A DNA stretch of 64,000 nucleotides from Magnaporthiopsis rhizophila (GCA_003049465.1 PYSS01000117.1:56728-120727), one strand, 5' to 3'. Shown: positions 1-12,672, numbered from the stretch's first letter. A program made the numbers and translations. Notes: generated by a model from the letters alone, not told the origin.

Positions 1-1
1 G

Positions 2-3000
2 GGTGTTCCTGGGCCTACTGGCCGCCGGCTGCACATCGCTCATCGCCGTAGCCCTTCGGAGCTGACGCCGTTGATGAGCATGTTCGCCAATCCCAACAGT
101 AAGCGATTCATCTCCTCGTGTCGTACTTTTTTGGCGTCGTTGTCCATTTCAGCCTTTACTCCGCCAGGCAGCCAACACCCAATTATGATTTTTCTCGGTC
201 GCTTTTCCCCTACTCTTCCCCTCCCCGATACATCAAATTGCCCTAGTTCCCATGACAGTTCACCTTCCTGTCCATCTGTCAACTTGCCAGCCTACCTAGT
301 CGAGGGCGTTTCACCTGCTGACGTGTCCTCGTCCGCCTCGCCGCAGTGGAGCAGCTTGCTATCCAGCAGCAGATCGAGTTGTTGCAACAGCAGCAGCAGG
401 CTCTTCAAGCCTCACACCAACAATATGTCAACCTGGGCATGATCCAGCCGGGGCAGGCCATGCCTGGCGGTGCTTTCAATCATTTGCAACCCACCATGGG
501 CCCGCAGGCCGGATTCCAGTTCCCTGGCCAGCTTCAACAGCAACAAGTTGCCATGCAGCAAGGCGCGGCTCCCGCCCTTTCACATCGCCGCAACCAGTCG
601 GCGCTTCCCAACATGGGCGTTGGCCCTCCGCCTGCCCCGTCTTCGGGTGCTGCCGGAACCGGGTTCAACTTTGAGACCACCTCGGGGCAGGGCCGCGAGA
701 ACAACGCCGGTGGCGGTGGTCGCGGTGGCCGTGGTGGCGGTGGCTCCGGGGGTGGCCATCAGCGGAGGCACTCGCTGGCCCTTGCCGACGCCAAAAAGGC
801 GGCTGAGCTCGCCCAACAGAAACGTACCACCTCGGGATTCCAGTTCCCCGGCCCAAACGCTTCGGGCTCGTCCGAGACCCAGGACGAGGAAGGCAAACCT
901 GCCGCGCAGCCTGCGGCTGAAAACCAGGCTCCTCAAGGCCAGGCCGCCCGGGGTGGCCGCGGCGGTTCCCATGGTCGAAGCCAGAGCATGGCTGTAGGAC
1001 GCGGGGGTGGTCGCGGTGGCGGTTCCGGCGAGGGTGGCCGCGGCGGACACGCCCGGTCAAACTCGCGCAACTTTGACGGCAACTGGCGCAACAGCCAGAG
1101 CGGTCAAGGTGGTCAGCAACCGTCGCAGCAGCAGGACTTCCAGCCCGGGCACCGCCAGCGCGGCTCAATCAGCGCGGGCTCCGTTGGCTCCTTCCAATAT
1201 CCTGCCCAGCCCCAGCTTGTTCAGATGCCCAACCAGATGCTCATGGCTGGCATGTACGCCGGCCAGCAGCAGCTTACCCCGCTGCAGATCCAGCAGCTTC
1301 AGGCGCTTCAGGCGGCGCAGATGAACGGCCAGCACATGGTTGGGCTGCAGGGCAGCCAGCACGCCCCTCAGATGGGCCAGCAGCCGCAGCAGCAGCAGCG
1401 CAAGACGCTGTTCACGCCCTACCTTCCCCAGGCCACCCTGCCGGCTCTTCTTGGAGATGGACAGCTTGTGTCTGGCATTCTCCGTGTCAACAAGAAGAAC
1501 CGCAGCGACGCCTACGTCTCGACCCAGGATGGTCTTTTGGATGCTGATATCTTCATTTGCGGCAGCAAGGACCGTAACCGCGCTCTGGAAGGCGACCTGG
1601 TGGCCGTCGAGCTTCTCGATGTCGATGAGGTGTGGGGTCAGAAGCGAGAGAAGGAGGAGAAGAAGAAGCGCAAGGACATTACTGATACCCGCTCTGGCTC
1701 GACTAACAACGGAAGCCAGAGCAACGCCAATGGCGAGGATGGCACCCCTAGCGAGGGTGGTATCCGTCGCCGTGGCAGTCTGCGGCAGCGACCAACGCAG
1801 AAGAAGAACGACGATGTTGAGGTTGAAGGCCAAAGTCTCCTGCTTGTCGAGGAGGAGGAGATCAGCGACGAGGCCAAGCCGCTCTATGCTGGTCACATTG
1901 TGGCCGTCATCGAGCGCGTTGCTGGCCAGATGTTCTCGGGCACCCTCGGCCTGCTGCGTCCCAGCAGCCAGGCCACCAAGGAGAAGCAGGAGGCCGAGCG
2001 TGCTGCCCGGGATGGCGGTCGCCACCAGGACAACCGGCACCAGGAGAAACCCAAGATTGTCTGGTTCAAGCCTACCGACAAGCGCGTTCCCCTCATCGCC
2101 ATCCCGACCGAGCAGGCCCCTCGGGACTTCGTTGAGAAGCACCAAGACTACGCGGACCGCATCTTTGTGGCTTGCATCAAGCGCTGGCCTATCACCTCCC
2201 TGCATCCCTTCGGTACCCTTGTTGAGCAGCTGGGCAAGATGGGTGACTTGAAGGTCGAGACGGACGCGCTTCTTCGTGACAACAATTTCTCGTCCGATGA
2301 GTTCTCCGACGCCGTGCTGCGCAGCGTGGGTCTCCAGGACTGGTCCATCGCCAAAGAGGATGAGGCTGCCATCGCTGAGCGGAGAGACTACCGGGACGAG
2401 AAGACCTTCACCCTCGACCTGGACGGCTCCGCCGAGCTTGGCAACGCGGTTCATGTCAAGACCAAGCCGGACGGCAAGATCGAGATTGGCGTCCACGTGG
2501 CCGACGTGGCGCACTTCATCAAGCCCAACTCGCTCGTCGACCGCGAGGCCAAGAAGCGTGGCACTGCTGTGCATCTGGTCAACAGGACCTGCGCTCTTCT
2601 GCCCCCTAAGCTGGCGAAGGAGGTCTGCTCACTCACCCCTGGTGACGAGCGCCTGACCGTCAGTGTCGTTTTCCAAGTCAACCCGCACAATGGCGCGGTT
2701 GCTGAGGGCGATACTTGGATCGGCAAGAGTGTTGTAAAGCCCGTTGGCAAGCTCAGCCTCAAGGAGATCAACGCCGCCCTCTCGGATTCTGAGTACAGCC
2801 ATGATTCTGTCCCTCAGACGGACGTTCAGATCTTGAATGTAAGTCTTGCCTTGTCGTCCAGCCCCATTGTCACGCGTTTATCTCTTAGATGTCGGTCTTG
2901 TCGCATTTCTAACCCTTCTTCTCCATCCGCAAGACTGTCGCCCAAAAATTCCGTGAGGCTCGTCTCGGTGCTGGCGGCGAGGTCATCTCGCCCCTGCGTC

Positions 3001-4395
3001 TTTTCAAGCAGCTCGACGACGAGAACATTCCCCTGGAGCACAACATCTTCGATTCCACCCCGGCGACGGAGCTTGTTGAAGAGCTCATGCACAAGACCAA
3101 CGCGGCCATTGCCCAACGTCTCGCTGAGGGTCTGCCCGAAAAGGCACTCCTCCGCAGGCAGGGCGCGCCGAACCCTCGTCGTCTACAGACGATCGGTGAG
3201 CGCCTGACAGCGCTTGGCTACGAGATCGACACCTCGAGCAGTGGTGCTCTTCAGAACAGCCTGTTCAAAGTTGAGGACGAGGATATCCGCAAGGGTATGG
3301 AGACGCTGTTGCTGAAGTCGATGCAGAGGGCCAAATACTTCATTGCCGGCAAGACCGCCAAGCAGCTTTGGCCGCACTATGCACTGAACCTCCCGCTCTA
3401 CACTCACTTTACCAGCCCGACCCGGCGGTATGCCGACGTCATGGTTCACCGCCAGCTCGACTCGATTCTCTCGGACGGCAAGACGGAGTACACCGAGGAT
3501 CTCGAGAATCTTGTCAAGACGGTCGAGTCTTGCAATACCAAGAAGGAGTCGGCACAGAACGCCCAGGAGCAGAGCATCCACATCGAGTCCTGCCGTGGCA
3601 TGGACAAGACCAGGCAGGAGGCGCACGGTGATCTCATCAGCGAAGGCATCGTCATCTGCGTGTACGAGTCCGCGTTCGACGTGCTCATTCCCGAGTGGGG
3701 CTTCGAGAAGCGTGTGCACTGCGACCAGCTTCCGTTGAAGAAGGCTGAATTCCGCAAGGAGAAGCGCGTGCTGGAGCTGTACTGGGAGAAGGGCGTCCCC
3801 AGCTCGGCCTACGTGCCCGAGGATGAGCGCCCCAAGGCGGCGGCATCCCAGAGGGTCAGCAACGCGATTGCCGCGGCTCGTCAGGCCGAGGAGGCCGAGC
3901 GTGCCAAGAAGGAGCGGGAGGAGGCTACCCGCAAACAGACCGAGACTGGCACCATGTCCACTGATGCTGTGGACGCCCTCTTTGACGATGATGACGATAA
4001 CGCCTCGGACGTCACCGAGGCCATGGCCGGCGCCTCTCTGGCCGAGCGCCCAACCCAGAGCGTCCCGGGTTCGCCGTCTAGGAACTCGACATCCGCTATG
4101 GGTACCCTGCATCGCACCAAGTCGGAGTCCAAGGTGCCGGTTACTGAGGCTCCCGAGTCTCGCCTGTCCAACAAGGAGAAGTACCTGAAGCTGTTCAAGT
4201 TGCGGGAGGAGGGCGGCGAGTACATCCAGGATGTGACGGAGATGACGAGGGTCCCCGTGATCCTTAAGACGGATCTCAGCAAGAGCCCACCGTAAGTTGA
4301 AGCATCCTCATTCTACCTCTATCTGAGACGTTGACTCTAACCGAATCTTTTGCAGATGCCTGACCATCCGGTCTCTGAACCCCTACGCTCTGTGA
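2..4395 (+). CDS. SSD1: SSD1/Sts5-type RNA-binding translational repressor (5' partial)
   Basis: Join <2..98, 347..2838, 2934..4291, 4356..4395, giving 1328 visible residues; the start codon lies before the window. The first intron (GTAAGC donor at 99) splits an ATG codon. The protein has a Gln-rich and RGG/Gly-rich disordered N-terminus, then cold-shock-like and RNB domains, and ends in SLNPYAL, as SSD1 orthologues do. In the RNB domain the acidic metal-binding segment reads DLDGSAELGNAV where active Dis3/RNase II enzymes carry DIDDAL-type aspartates, so this is a nuclease-dead RNA-binding member, as known for the family. Five HxRxxS sites lie in the N-terminus (HRRSPS, HRRNQS, HQRRHS, HGRSQS, HARSNS), the consensus of NDR kinases such as Cbk1/COT1 that control Ssd1. 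By family knowledge it binds mRNAs of cell-wall proteins and acts in polarity and stress. Confidence 0.95.
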
Positions 4396-7300
4396 GATGT
4401 CGGCGGCTACCTACCGCCTTGACTTTCCGATCGTGACGGGCCTCGCTGTCGCTGAGATTTACTTGATCACAACCGTGGTGCGAAGGAAATGGGCGTTATA
4501 CACATGAATCGGCGAGCAGGAATGCGCCATGGGTTTTCCGAATGGAACACCCTCCGGCGGCTCAGGAAACGAGTTTCGTAGGGACACAAAAAGTTGGTGA
4601 ACAGTTTGAAGCTGTAAGAAGATGGCAGGAACGTGGGCAGATTGTTTGTGAGAATATTATCCGAGGCCTCAACGCGGGTGGTTATCGTCGGCCTTGGGGT
4701 ATTCTTTCAACCTCTCTCGCCGTTAGTTGATATGCCCGCATATCCGGTTCTTGGAGGGGAGCCATAGTATTAGAGCAAAGCAATAGCAATGATGAACTTT
4801 GATAGAAAAACTACTGGCGAAGAGTATGTGTGTTGTACTGGTCAGCCGATGGAGGGAGGCACCAGTGGAGACAGACCTTTAAAGTGTGCTGAACCAAACT
4901 AGGAAATCAGAATGGTTGGTGCGGAGTGTAGAGCCAAGACGCCTTCGCACCGAGGTGAGATGGACAATCAATCTACCCCGTGGATCTTTCCGGCTCCGCT
5001 ACTCTAGCAGATCGAGAGATGACTTCTCGATCACTCTGGCAGTGGTTGCAGGATCGGAACCGGGCCAACCGCATAGGCGAAAGCACGGGACGGTGACAAG
5101 TGTCAAAACACCACCGGATGCTCGGAAAGGCCGACACAGGCTGGATATGATAGCCAAGAGTCCATAAAGTGAGCTGCCGGATAGATTTCTAGGTAGGTAT
5201 CTATCTACATAGGTTCCAACCGAGAGCGCGGCGTTTCCTCTCAAATCACCACGGCGGCGCATGATCTCCGCGTTGGCACAGAACATGTACAATGACAAAC
5301 GCGTATTGAGTGTACAAGGTGTCGGACCTGCAGCCGGGCAGCCGGTTGCTGGGGAGGCTCGGGAGACATATGTGGATGGCGGTGAAGACAAACAAGCGAC
5401 CTCCCTGCCCACGGCTTGTGCGGCTCTTTCCCTTCCCTTTCATCCGGCGGCTGCATGCATGGGGTTCGGTTACATCCGAGGGACTCCTGTGGGTTGCGTG
5501 CAATGGCGGCCACCGGGGGGTTTCCTGTCCGGGCCACGGCTGTGTGAGCCAGCCCAGTACGTAAGATCCCGCTAATCAATCTAGCCGGATGGTCGGGCAT
5601 ACCTAGCTAGATAGCATCTTGGTACGGACGAAACCCTCACCCACAAAGAGCCAATCGCCAAGCCTCACCATCAGGCAGATAGACACGCGGATCCTCGGCT
5701 TGGTTCACTTTAACACTCGGATGAAAAGCCTCGAAACATTGGATAATCGCGAATTGAGTGAGAGGGGAGAGAAACAGCCGTGGCGTGCGCATCACACAAA
5801 AAGCCGGAGTTTAGCGTGTATGACAAGGAAATTGGGGAGTGAGCAAGGGGTTCATTCTTTCACCTTGCAGGGAAGGGGCAGACAGAGCTGAAAAGACAGA
5901 GAAACGAGATGGTGACGCTCGCAAGACGCGGCCGTTGTCAGAAACGACCTGGGCCACCCAACGCTCCATGCGGCCGGCTCGAATTGAGGTGATCCTTCCG
6001 CGCAGGCCACCCCTGCCGAGGACTCGATTGTTGATCCGATCACGGGCCGAGCGAGCAAGAGTGTCGTCGAGGCGGGAGAGAAGAGATGACACCCAATGCT
6101 GGTGAGCTGCGCGATAGCGAGCGTGGTACTAAGAAATTACGCAGGCGTTGGATCTGCAGGGACGGCATCGGCCATCTCATCGACAGGCTTTTCCAAAGTC
6201 TTGCAAAAATCATCCAGAAATATCATGACAAGGTCTACCGTCACCAGACGGCGACCTCGTGTGGCCTGGGCTCCGCAATTTCTATCTTTACTTGTGCCAA
6301 CTCACCGCTAGTCTCTTTTCCTGGTGCCCCTCTTTTCCCCATCTTCACGCACCGGCCGCAGTCAAAGATCTTGGGCGGAAGTCAGTGGGTTGCAACATGA
6401 CAAGTGGGCACTGCATCCTAGTCCATTACGAGAGGCTCGTCGACAGAATGGAAAAAGGGCGGCGGGTGAGATGGATGTGACGGTTGCTCTTCCGACCCTC
6501 CAATCTCCAGCGGTCGTGATCTCGCCTATAGGGATCGTTGCTAATGAATAGGTAGATACCAGGGCGGATGCTTGCAACGTCAGGATCGATTAGAGAGATA
6601 AGCTATAATCTTGGCATGGCGGGCCCAAGGCGCGCCAAACCACATTGAGCACGTCAAACAAGCTGAGCCGGAACGGTTCTTGTGTGGCTTTTGCTTTCTA
6701 TTCGACACAGATTGGGGGATGACGTGCCAGGCAGGAGGACCGGCGGGGAGGAAACAACGGTGGCTGCGGCTGTCTTGCTAGCACGTATCAGTGGCCTCCG
6801 GCATGGGGCGGCGAAACATGCAGGCAGATGCCCGGCTGCTGTACCACGTAGGCGCGCGGCGCGGGAGACAGAGAGACGGAGATTGTCGAGGGCGTACAGC
6901 CGACCAAAAAGAGAGATGGGTTGCCCAGCTGAACGACCAATCGCTGTCGCAGGCTCGAGCGCGCCGCCTCGGCTGCCACACGGTCCGCCGCCCGAAACGA
7001 GCCTGAGACAGGTTTGAGGTCGCAGAGCCTGGCCCCGCGACGAGGGTGCCCTGTGGCCCACTGCCCGTTGAGAGCCCAAGCAACGCTGACCCACCGAACC
7101 AATCCCAATCTGGAATGGGGCAACCTGGGGGCCCGCGTTTGCTGCGACCCTGACCCCGGCTGCGACCCTGGGGGAAGAGTGGGGACCCTTCAGCTTGGGT
7201 GGCTTGGAGACGCCGAGAGCCCAAAGCCGGGACCAGAAGAAAAAAAAAAAAAAAAAAAAAAATCGAGCTTCGATGCCCAAGAAACCTCGCAAACGCTGGG

Positions 7301-8979
7301 ATGTCCAAGCTCTCCAACCCGCCCTTGTTTGCCGACATTTCCCATCCCATCTCGATTCTGCATGCTGCGCATTCTAATTGGTTTCTGAGCCCCTCTTTTT
7401 CCTTCCGGGGGAGCTTATCGTTGTCGCCTGTCCCACTTGGACAGTCCTGTCCTTTGTTGTCGGCGCCGTCTTTTGTCGCTTGTGGTGAGCCCCCTCCCCG
7501 CCGCTGCCCCTTGTCGCAGCAGCCCCCAGCCTAAAAAAGACAGCTTCCCAGGAAACGAAACGGGTCCTTCCTCCATCCGGAATGTGCGCTTGTGCTGGTG
7601 TAGGTAGCCAGGGCGCTGGCTGGTGACGACGACGGCGGCGGGTGGCGGCGCGTCCATGTGCTTTTTGCATGTGCCCGCTCTGCAAGTTGAGACTCGGGCT
7701 CGTTCCTGCCCTGCCATCCGAACGTGCTGGCGCCAGCTCGGCAAAACGGAACCCGGTCGACAGGTCCCTGCCCCATCCTATGTAATGCCTTCCCTGTGGC
7801 ACTTACGGCGCTCGACGTCTGAAGAAGATAAGGGATGACTTGGTGCTGTCGATGGTGCTGCGGCTAAGCCGCGTCGCCAAGGGAACCCACCTTACCTGAG
7901 GTGCCTCTCCTCGCTGGCCGAGAGAAAGAGAAAGAGAGAGAGAGCGAGGGGCTAGGCTGAAAGCAAGCGTCGATCTACTGGCTGGTTGGCCATGGCCACG
8001 ACATGGCCGCCGTTGGTAGAGCTCAATGGCCTGCAGACGAAGATCCGGGCCGTTGTGCGTAGGAGGCAGGCCGATCAGGCCGGCTGCCATCGCGAGTCAC
8101 CACCATCTGATCGAAGGGTTGGTACTGGAAGCCCAAGTGCCGACCTGCGCGGGGCTTCCATGCCTGTGCCAAACGAGGCAGCACCACCCCCCACACAGCA
8201 TGGAAGCGTCTCCTAGCCACTCCATCGCTTCTCGCATTGTTATCTCGATTCAAACCCTCTCTCTGCGCCCGCTGTGCGGGAAGCCGGTCGCCGGAAAACG
8301 ACGTAGCCGCTTGGGTGTGGGATTCGCCAATGCCCCACACGGGCTAAATCAACCCCTGCCGCTAATTCGTGCCCCTTGTTTCCTCTTTTTTTGCCCTTGA
8401 CCCTTCTCTGAGGAACTCGTTGCATCCGGGCTTCCGTCTCAGGCTCAACCACCACTCACGCAGAGGGCGTGCGCGGTTCGGAAAGAGATTTGCCCCGGCA
8501 GGGTTCAGATTGGTGGTCCTCTTTTTTTTTTTCTTGCCTATTTTTCGATTTCCGTGGATCCACTCTGTTCGATTCCCTGGATCTCATCATGGTGTTTTAA
8601 GCTTCTCTCCTCCCCCCTCATCCCCTCGCCTTCCTCTCCCTCTCTTGTTCCTCACCCCTCGCACTCCTTTGTTACGTCTTCACTTCTTACCAAAAAAGCG
8701 CTGGTCTGCTTTCACTGGGATCATCGGTTTTTTTGCTCATCACTCACTCCCTTTTTCCACAATCCTGTCCCTTTTATACACATAATACCCCTAATTCTTT
8801 TTTCCAACACCTAACGACCTTTCGACCAAACAGCCGGCCTGCTTCATCTGAATAGCTTCTCTGGCCAGAATCAAAGTCACTCATTCGAAGTCTTCCACTG
8901 TTATCAGGAGATCTCGAAGGAAGGAAATAGGAACCGAGAAAGGATAGGGATAAGGAAGAAGCCACACATAATCTACAAG
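4396..8979. other. Long gene-free interval between SSD1 and the Rds1-like gene
   Basis: No credible coding region was found in about 4.6 kb. Open frames here are short or of skewed composition. Visible features are TAGGTA-type motifs near 5191-5215 and 5600-5616, a 23-base A run at 7240-7262, an AG-rich run at about 7919-7951, and strongly pyrimidine-rich sequence at about 8520-8790. CT-rich tracts just upstream of a start are typical of strongly expressed fungal genes, so the right part is probably promoter and leader of the 8980 gene. An unspliced noncoding RNA cannot be excluded. Confidence 0.5.
7240..7262. repeat. Homopolymer A run (23 bases)
   Basis: Uninterrupted A run in the intergenic region. 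It is one of several 20-24-base A runs on the + strand of this window (also 11696, 23203 and 26487). Confidence 0.95.
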
Positions 8980-9942
8980 ATGCCTTCGATCATGAAGACC
9001 GCCGGTCTCGTCGTGGCCGGCCTGGCCGCCGTTGCCGCGGCGCTCCCCGCCGGCCCCCGCCTCACCGCCGGCCAGATGAAGCTGTACGAGCTCAGCAGGC
9101 GCCAGAACGAGGCCGCCGCCGCCGCCGGTCTGACCGACGTCGACATTCTGCAGTTCGCCCTGACCCTGGAGCTGCTCGAGGCCTCCTTCTACCAGCAGGG
9201 TTTCGCCAAGTTCCCCCAGTCGGACTTTCAGGCCCTCGGCCTGACGCCGCAACAGATCACCGACCTCCAGGGTGTCGGCACGAGCGAGCAGACGCACGTC
9301 TCGCTGCTGCAGGGCGCCATCGCGCAGGCTGGTGTCAAGCCCGTCCAGGCTTGCGAGTACAACTTTGGCTTCACCGACGCCAAGGGCATGGTCGGCACCG
9401 CCTCGGTCCTCGAGAGCGTCGGTGTGTCGGCCTACCTTGGCGCCGCACCCCTCGTCGCCGACAAGGGCATCCTGAGCACCGCCGGCTCCATCCTGACGGT
9501 CGAGGCCCGCCACCAGACCTTCATCCGCGTCGCCTCACAGCTCGCCGCGTCGCCCAGCGCCTTCGACACCGCCCTGAGCCCCAAGTCGGTCTTCTCGCTG
9601 GCCGCGCCCTTCATCAAGTCGTGCCCCGAGGGCTCCAACCTTGCCATCACGGCCTTCCCCGCTCTGACCATGGCCCCCGGCGCCCAGGTCTCCGCCCTGG
9701 CTGCCGGCCAGACCCTCAACCTGCAGGCCGCGGGTGGGTCTGCCGGCCAGTTCTGTGCCTTCACCAACGGCCAGGTCGTTGGTGGCACCGCCTTCTCGCC
9801 CTTCACCGCCGGCACTGGCTGCGTTATCCCGCAGAACCTCCAGGGCGTCGTCTACGTCACTCTGTCCAACGCTGCCCCGCTGACTGGCAAGCTGACGGAC
9901 GACATGATCGTGGCCGGTCCCATGGTGGTCCAGATCTCCTAA
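8980..9942 (+). CDS. Secreted ferritin-like domain protein (Rds1 type)
   Basis: Single exon, 320 aa. A signal peptide (hydrophobic core LVVAGLAAVAAAL, cleavage near residues 20-22) is followed by a dibasic SRRQ at about residue 40 that could be a Kex2-type processing site. Residues about 45-195 form the helical ferritin-like domain of the Rds1/PF13668 family, with segments such as LQFALTLELLEASFY and EARHQTFIR carrying Glu and His residues typical of the fold. The C-terminal third is a beta-rich, Ala/Gly-rich extension. The family is linked to stress and nutrient response in fungi and is extracellular or wall-associated; its catalytic activity is not established. The ATG is preceded by a purine-rich leader and a long CT-rich upstream region, suggesting strong expression. 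Family assignment is good; function is unknown. Confidence 0.88.
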   Translation: MPSIMKTAGLVVAGLAAVAAALPAGPRLTAGQMKLYELSRRQNEAAAAAGLTDVDILQFALTLELLEASFYQQGFAKFPQSDFQALGLTPQQITDLQGVGTSEQTHVSLLQGAIAQAGVKPVQACEYNFGFTDAKGMVGTASVLESVGVSAYLGAAPLVADKGILSTAGSILTVEARHQTFIRVASQLAASPSAFDTALSPKSVFSLAAPFIKSCPEGSNLAITAFPALTMAPGAQVSALAAGQTLNLQAAGGSAGQFCAFTNGQVVGGTAFSPFTAGTGCVIPQNLQGVVYVTLSNAAPLTGKLTDDMIVAGPMVVQIS

Positions 9943-11824
9943 GTCATCACGTCCCCAAAATCAAATATAAAAAAGTTCAAAAACACACCAGGCCAGTGAG
10001 GGGTTACCTTCCTGGAGACAACACTCTTTTTTTTTTCTCCTCCCAGCCTACCTACGAGGGACGGAGCGACATTTGGGCGTGGTTGATAATTAGAGGGTCG
10101 CGTGGGATTCACTGGACGGGAACGGCGTTGTGAGCAACAGCGAAGCAAGCTACGTGCGACAAAAAGCGGGGCGTCCATCAGGGTTGGAGATCAGCAAACA
10201 AGCACCGCCTTGTGGTCTCTGTGTTTTTTTTTTTTGTTTTTTTTTTCCCCTTGCCCGACACGACGCCGCGACCATCGCAGTCTCTCAGCATCTGTGGATG
10301 GGATGAGCAACAACCCGATGATTTCTTTACTTTTCTTTTTTAACGCTTCACTTCTTGGCTAGGTAGATAGCCTGTATATATCATATATACTTTTGTCCCC
10401 CGGGGGGTTTGACGGAGCTGTTTGGTCTCATTTTTTTGTCATCCTCATTTTTTGTCCCAATTTTCACGTCGGTTGACATGTAATATTTCCTTCCTTGCTT
10501 TTTCTACGTTTTTCTCTGTTTTACACGCGACGGAGGAGGGTTTTGGCCGAAAGCATGATACCATTTATAAACGGACGAACCGAGTTGAGACACGGGAGAA
10601 AGTCTCCTCGCAGATCGAAGTTTCTGTGTTTTCCATTTTGCATCAGTAAGACGCTCCAATTTTCAGAGTTCAGAAAAAGAATGAAACACAAGAAAAAACA
10701 AATCGCAAAGTGCTTCTTGCCCCTCTCCTTGCCCTCCCTATCCACCGATCCCGATCGGGCACAGGAATAACTGGGAATGAACTCAAAACCAGGCGACAAA
10801 AAATAGCGGCCTACCCTTCGTTCCTCGCATCACCTCTGCATGAAGGTCGACGCGTGTTATCAGTCTCGTGCGCCAGGGTTTGGTGTATCACACAAGCCCA
10901 TGCCCCCCCGCGCTCGGCCCCCTGTGGACCCGTTCGCTCGTCCGTCGCGGGCCGACGTCATGTTTAAAACGCGGAACATCGGACTAAATAGTGTACCTGG
11001 GTACCTGGGTAGGTAGGATAGTGCGTGCTTTCAGTTAAAGTCGAGGCAGGGTGCCCGAAAAAGGGTAATTGGGGAATCATATGTAAGGTATTCGCCTGGG
11101 GAATGAACGGGGTCTGGTTCCGGTTGATGATGGACCCGCAGCACCGCAACACTGCACTCTGACTGGGAAGCTCACGAGATGAGCCGCCCGTTGATTACGC
11201 TATTTTGCTTGAAGAGGCGTGATTGCCACGGTGGCTTGAAGGAGAAGAAAGAAAAGGACATGGGAAAAATATGTTGGGGAGGAATCGAGCCACCAGCCAT
11301 ACATAACGGTATCATCATAAAATGTTTAGCTGTGGAGCTACCGGGTGTGGCATCGAAGAAGCATGGAGGGTATCGCAACAAAGTGGATAGGTTGGCGGGC
11401 AGGATATCGGAAGTTGCCTTGTCCTTATGTGTAGGCAGTGGCAACTTAGAGGAGCAGCGTGTAGTGGCCAACGGGTCCTCACTTATCTGATGTTGGAATC
11501 TCCATGCTAAGCTCACAGCAGTGATATTGTGAGTATGAACCCTTGGAAGTTCTAGTCGGCCTGGGTGTGTAGACGTCTGGATTGGGTCTCTGCCCTGGGC
11601 TAATTCATCGCGCTAGCTACCGAAGAATCGGTTATCTCCTGTATACTGTCTGCGCAGTTGAGTGTCGAATGTGATCTCCCCCCCCCCCCCCCCCCAAAAA
11701 AAAAAAAAAAAAAAAAAAAGGCAATGCCTTCATTGATCATGTCTGCTCCTCCCGCCTTGCCCTCCGTCCAGCGTCCCAAGCTCCGACCCGAGAATAGGGC
11801 TTGCAGTTGCCGGGCAGCCCCGTC
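9943..11824. other. Intergenic interval 3' of the Rds1-like gene
   Basis: No supported gene. It holds T-rich tracts (near 10029, 10206 and 10220), TAGGTA-type motifs at about 10357-10370 and 10994-11020, and at its right end a C18-A24 double homopolymer. The two flanking genes converge on it, so it contains both 3' ends. Confidence 0.55.
11678..11719. repeat. C18-A24 compound homopolymer
   Basis: Eighteen C (11678-11695) are followed directly by twenty-four A (11696-11719), about 105 bases beyond the stop codon of the minus-strand coiled-coil gene. Two adjoining long homopolymers are unusual; the exact lengths may be sequencing or assembly artefacts. Confidence 0.9.
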
Positions 11825-12672
11825 TCAAGTCCAGAAGTAGTCAGGCTCGTCCTTGACCGGCGGCTCCTCCTCCGCCAGCCGGAAGCGGCGGACAGCAGCC
11901 CTGCCACGAGCGCGGTAGCCGCCATGTCCGTACGAAGCGTCCTCCGTCATGTCGGCATCATCCACGAGGGCTCTCAGGTCCCTCAGCTGCGCCGCACGCA
12001 GGTTGAGCTTCTCCTTCTTCCTGGCGATGCTTGCGTTCTTTCTGGAGATTGTCGTGTCTTTCTCGTCCAACTGCGCGTAAGCCTCATCCAGCTCTGCGTC
12101 CTTCTCGTCCATTTCGATGCCATGCTGCGCAATCGCGAGGTCTTGACCGTCGACGATCGATTTGTGATACTCCAGTTGGTTTCGCAAGCGCGTCCTCGCT
12201 GTCACCGCTGCTCGCAGCTTGCCCAGGGTATCCTGCTCCCGTGCCTTCAGAAGATCAATCTCGGCCCCGGCGTCCTGAAGCGCCTTCTCTTGCTCCATGT
12301 TTATCGCGACCATCCTATCGAACGCGGCGTCCATTGCGCTCTTGTAGTTAATCGCGGCGGAGGCGGCTCTCCGGGCCTTGTCGCCCGCCCGATGGTACTC
12401 CTCAGCCGCCATCTCGAGCCTCGCCCTGCGTCGTGTGGCTACTCTGTCATCTGTGGCCTTGCGTCGTTTCTTCCGTGGCGCTGCTGTCGAGATGCTGTCG
12501 GACCGCTCTCGTTTGACGACTGCTCCTCTCGGCGCTCTAGCGTCCTGTTCGGTTGTTAAAGTCAGCGCTTCTCAACCGTCCTGAGGGTTGAAGCTGGCAT
12601 AGCTGTTTCGCGCTTGATTGGTGCGACCACACTGACCTCTCTATCTTGATCCTGATCTTGGGGGGCAGGCAT
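11825..12672 (-). CDS. Hypothetical nuclear coiled-coil protein
   Basis: Join complement(11825..12544, 12637..12672), 251 aa. The first exon encodes only MPAPQDQDQDRE, then a 92-base intron (donor GTCAGT, acceptor AACAG) leads in frame into a basic segment containing KKRRK, a likely nuclear localisation signal. About residues 60-200 are highly charged heptad-like sequence (for example EMDEKDAELDEAYAQLDEK), predicted to be a long coiled coil. The C-terminal tail is acidic with an RGR patch and ends DYFWT. A shorter in-frame start at 12412 exists, but the upstream frame stays open through the NLS segment and joins cleanly to an ATG, so I prefer the two-exon model. I do not recognise an orthologue; a structural or chromatin-associated role is only a guess. 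Confidence 0.6.

Noticed and set aside
1165..2574. 469-codon minus-strand frame opposite SSD1
   Set aside because: It is the Leu/Val/Gly-rich antisense shadow of the SSD1 coding exon; similar shadows lie opposite NDC80, TRM7, BCS1-like, DHCR24-like and VVD exons.
6654..7350. Overlapping minus-strand frames of 190-212 codons starting in a poly-Phe stretch
   Set aside because: The poly-Phe is the reverse of the A run; the remainder is Arg/Gly/Ser-rich GC filler without start context or splice logic.
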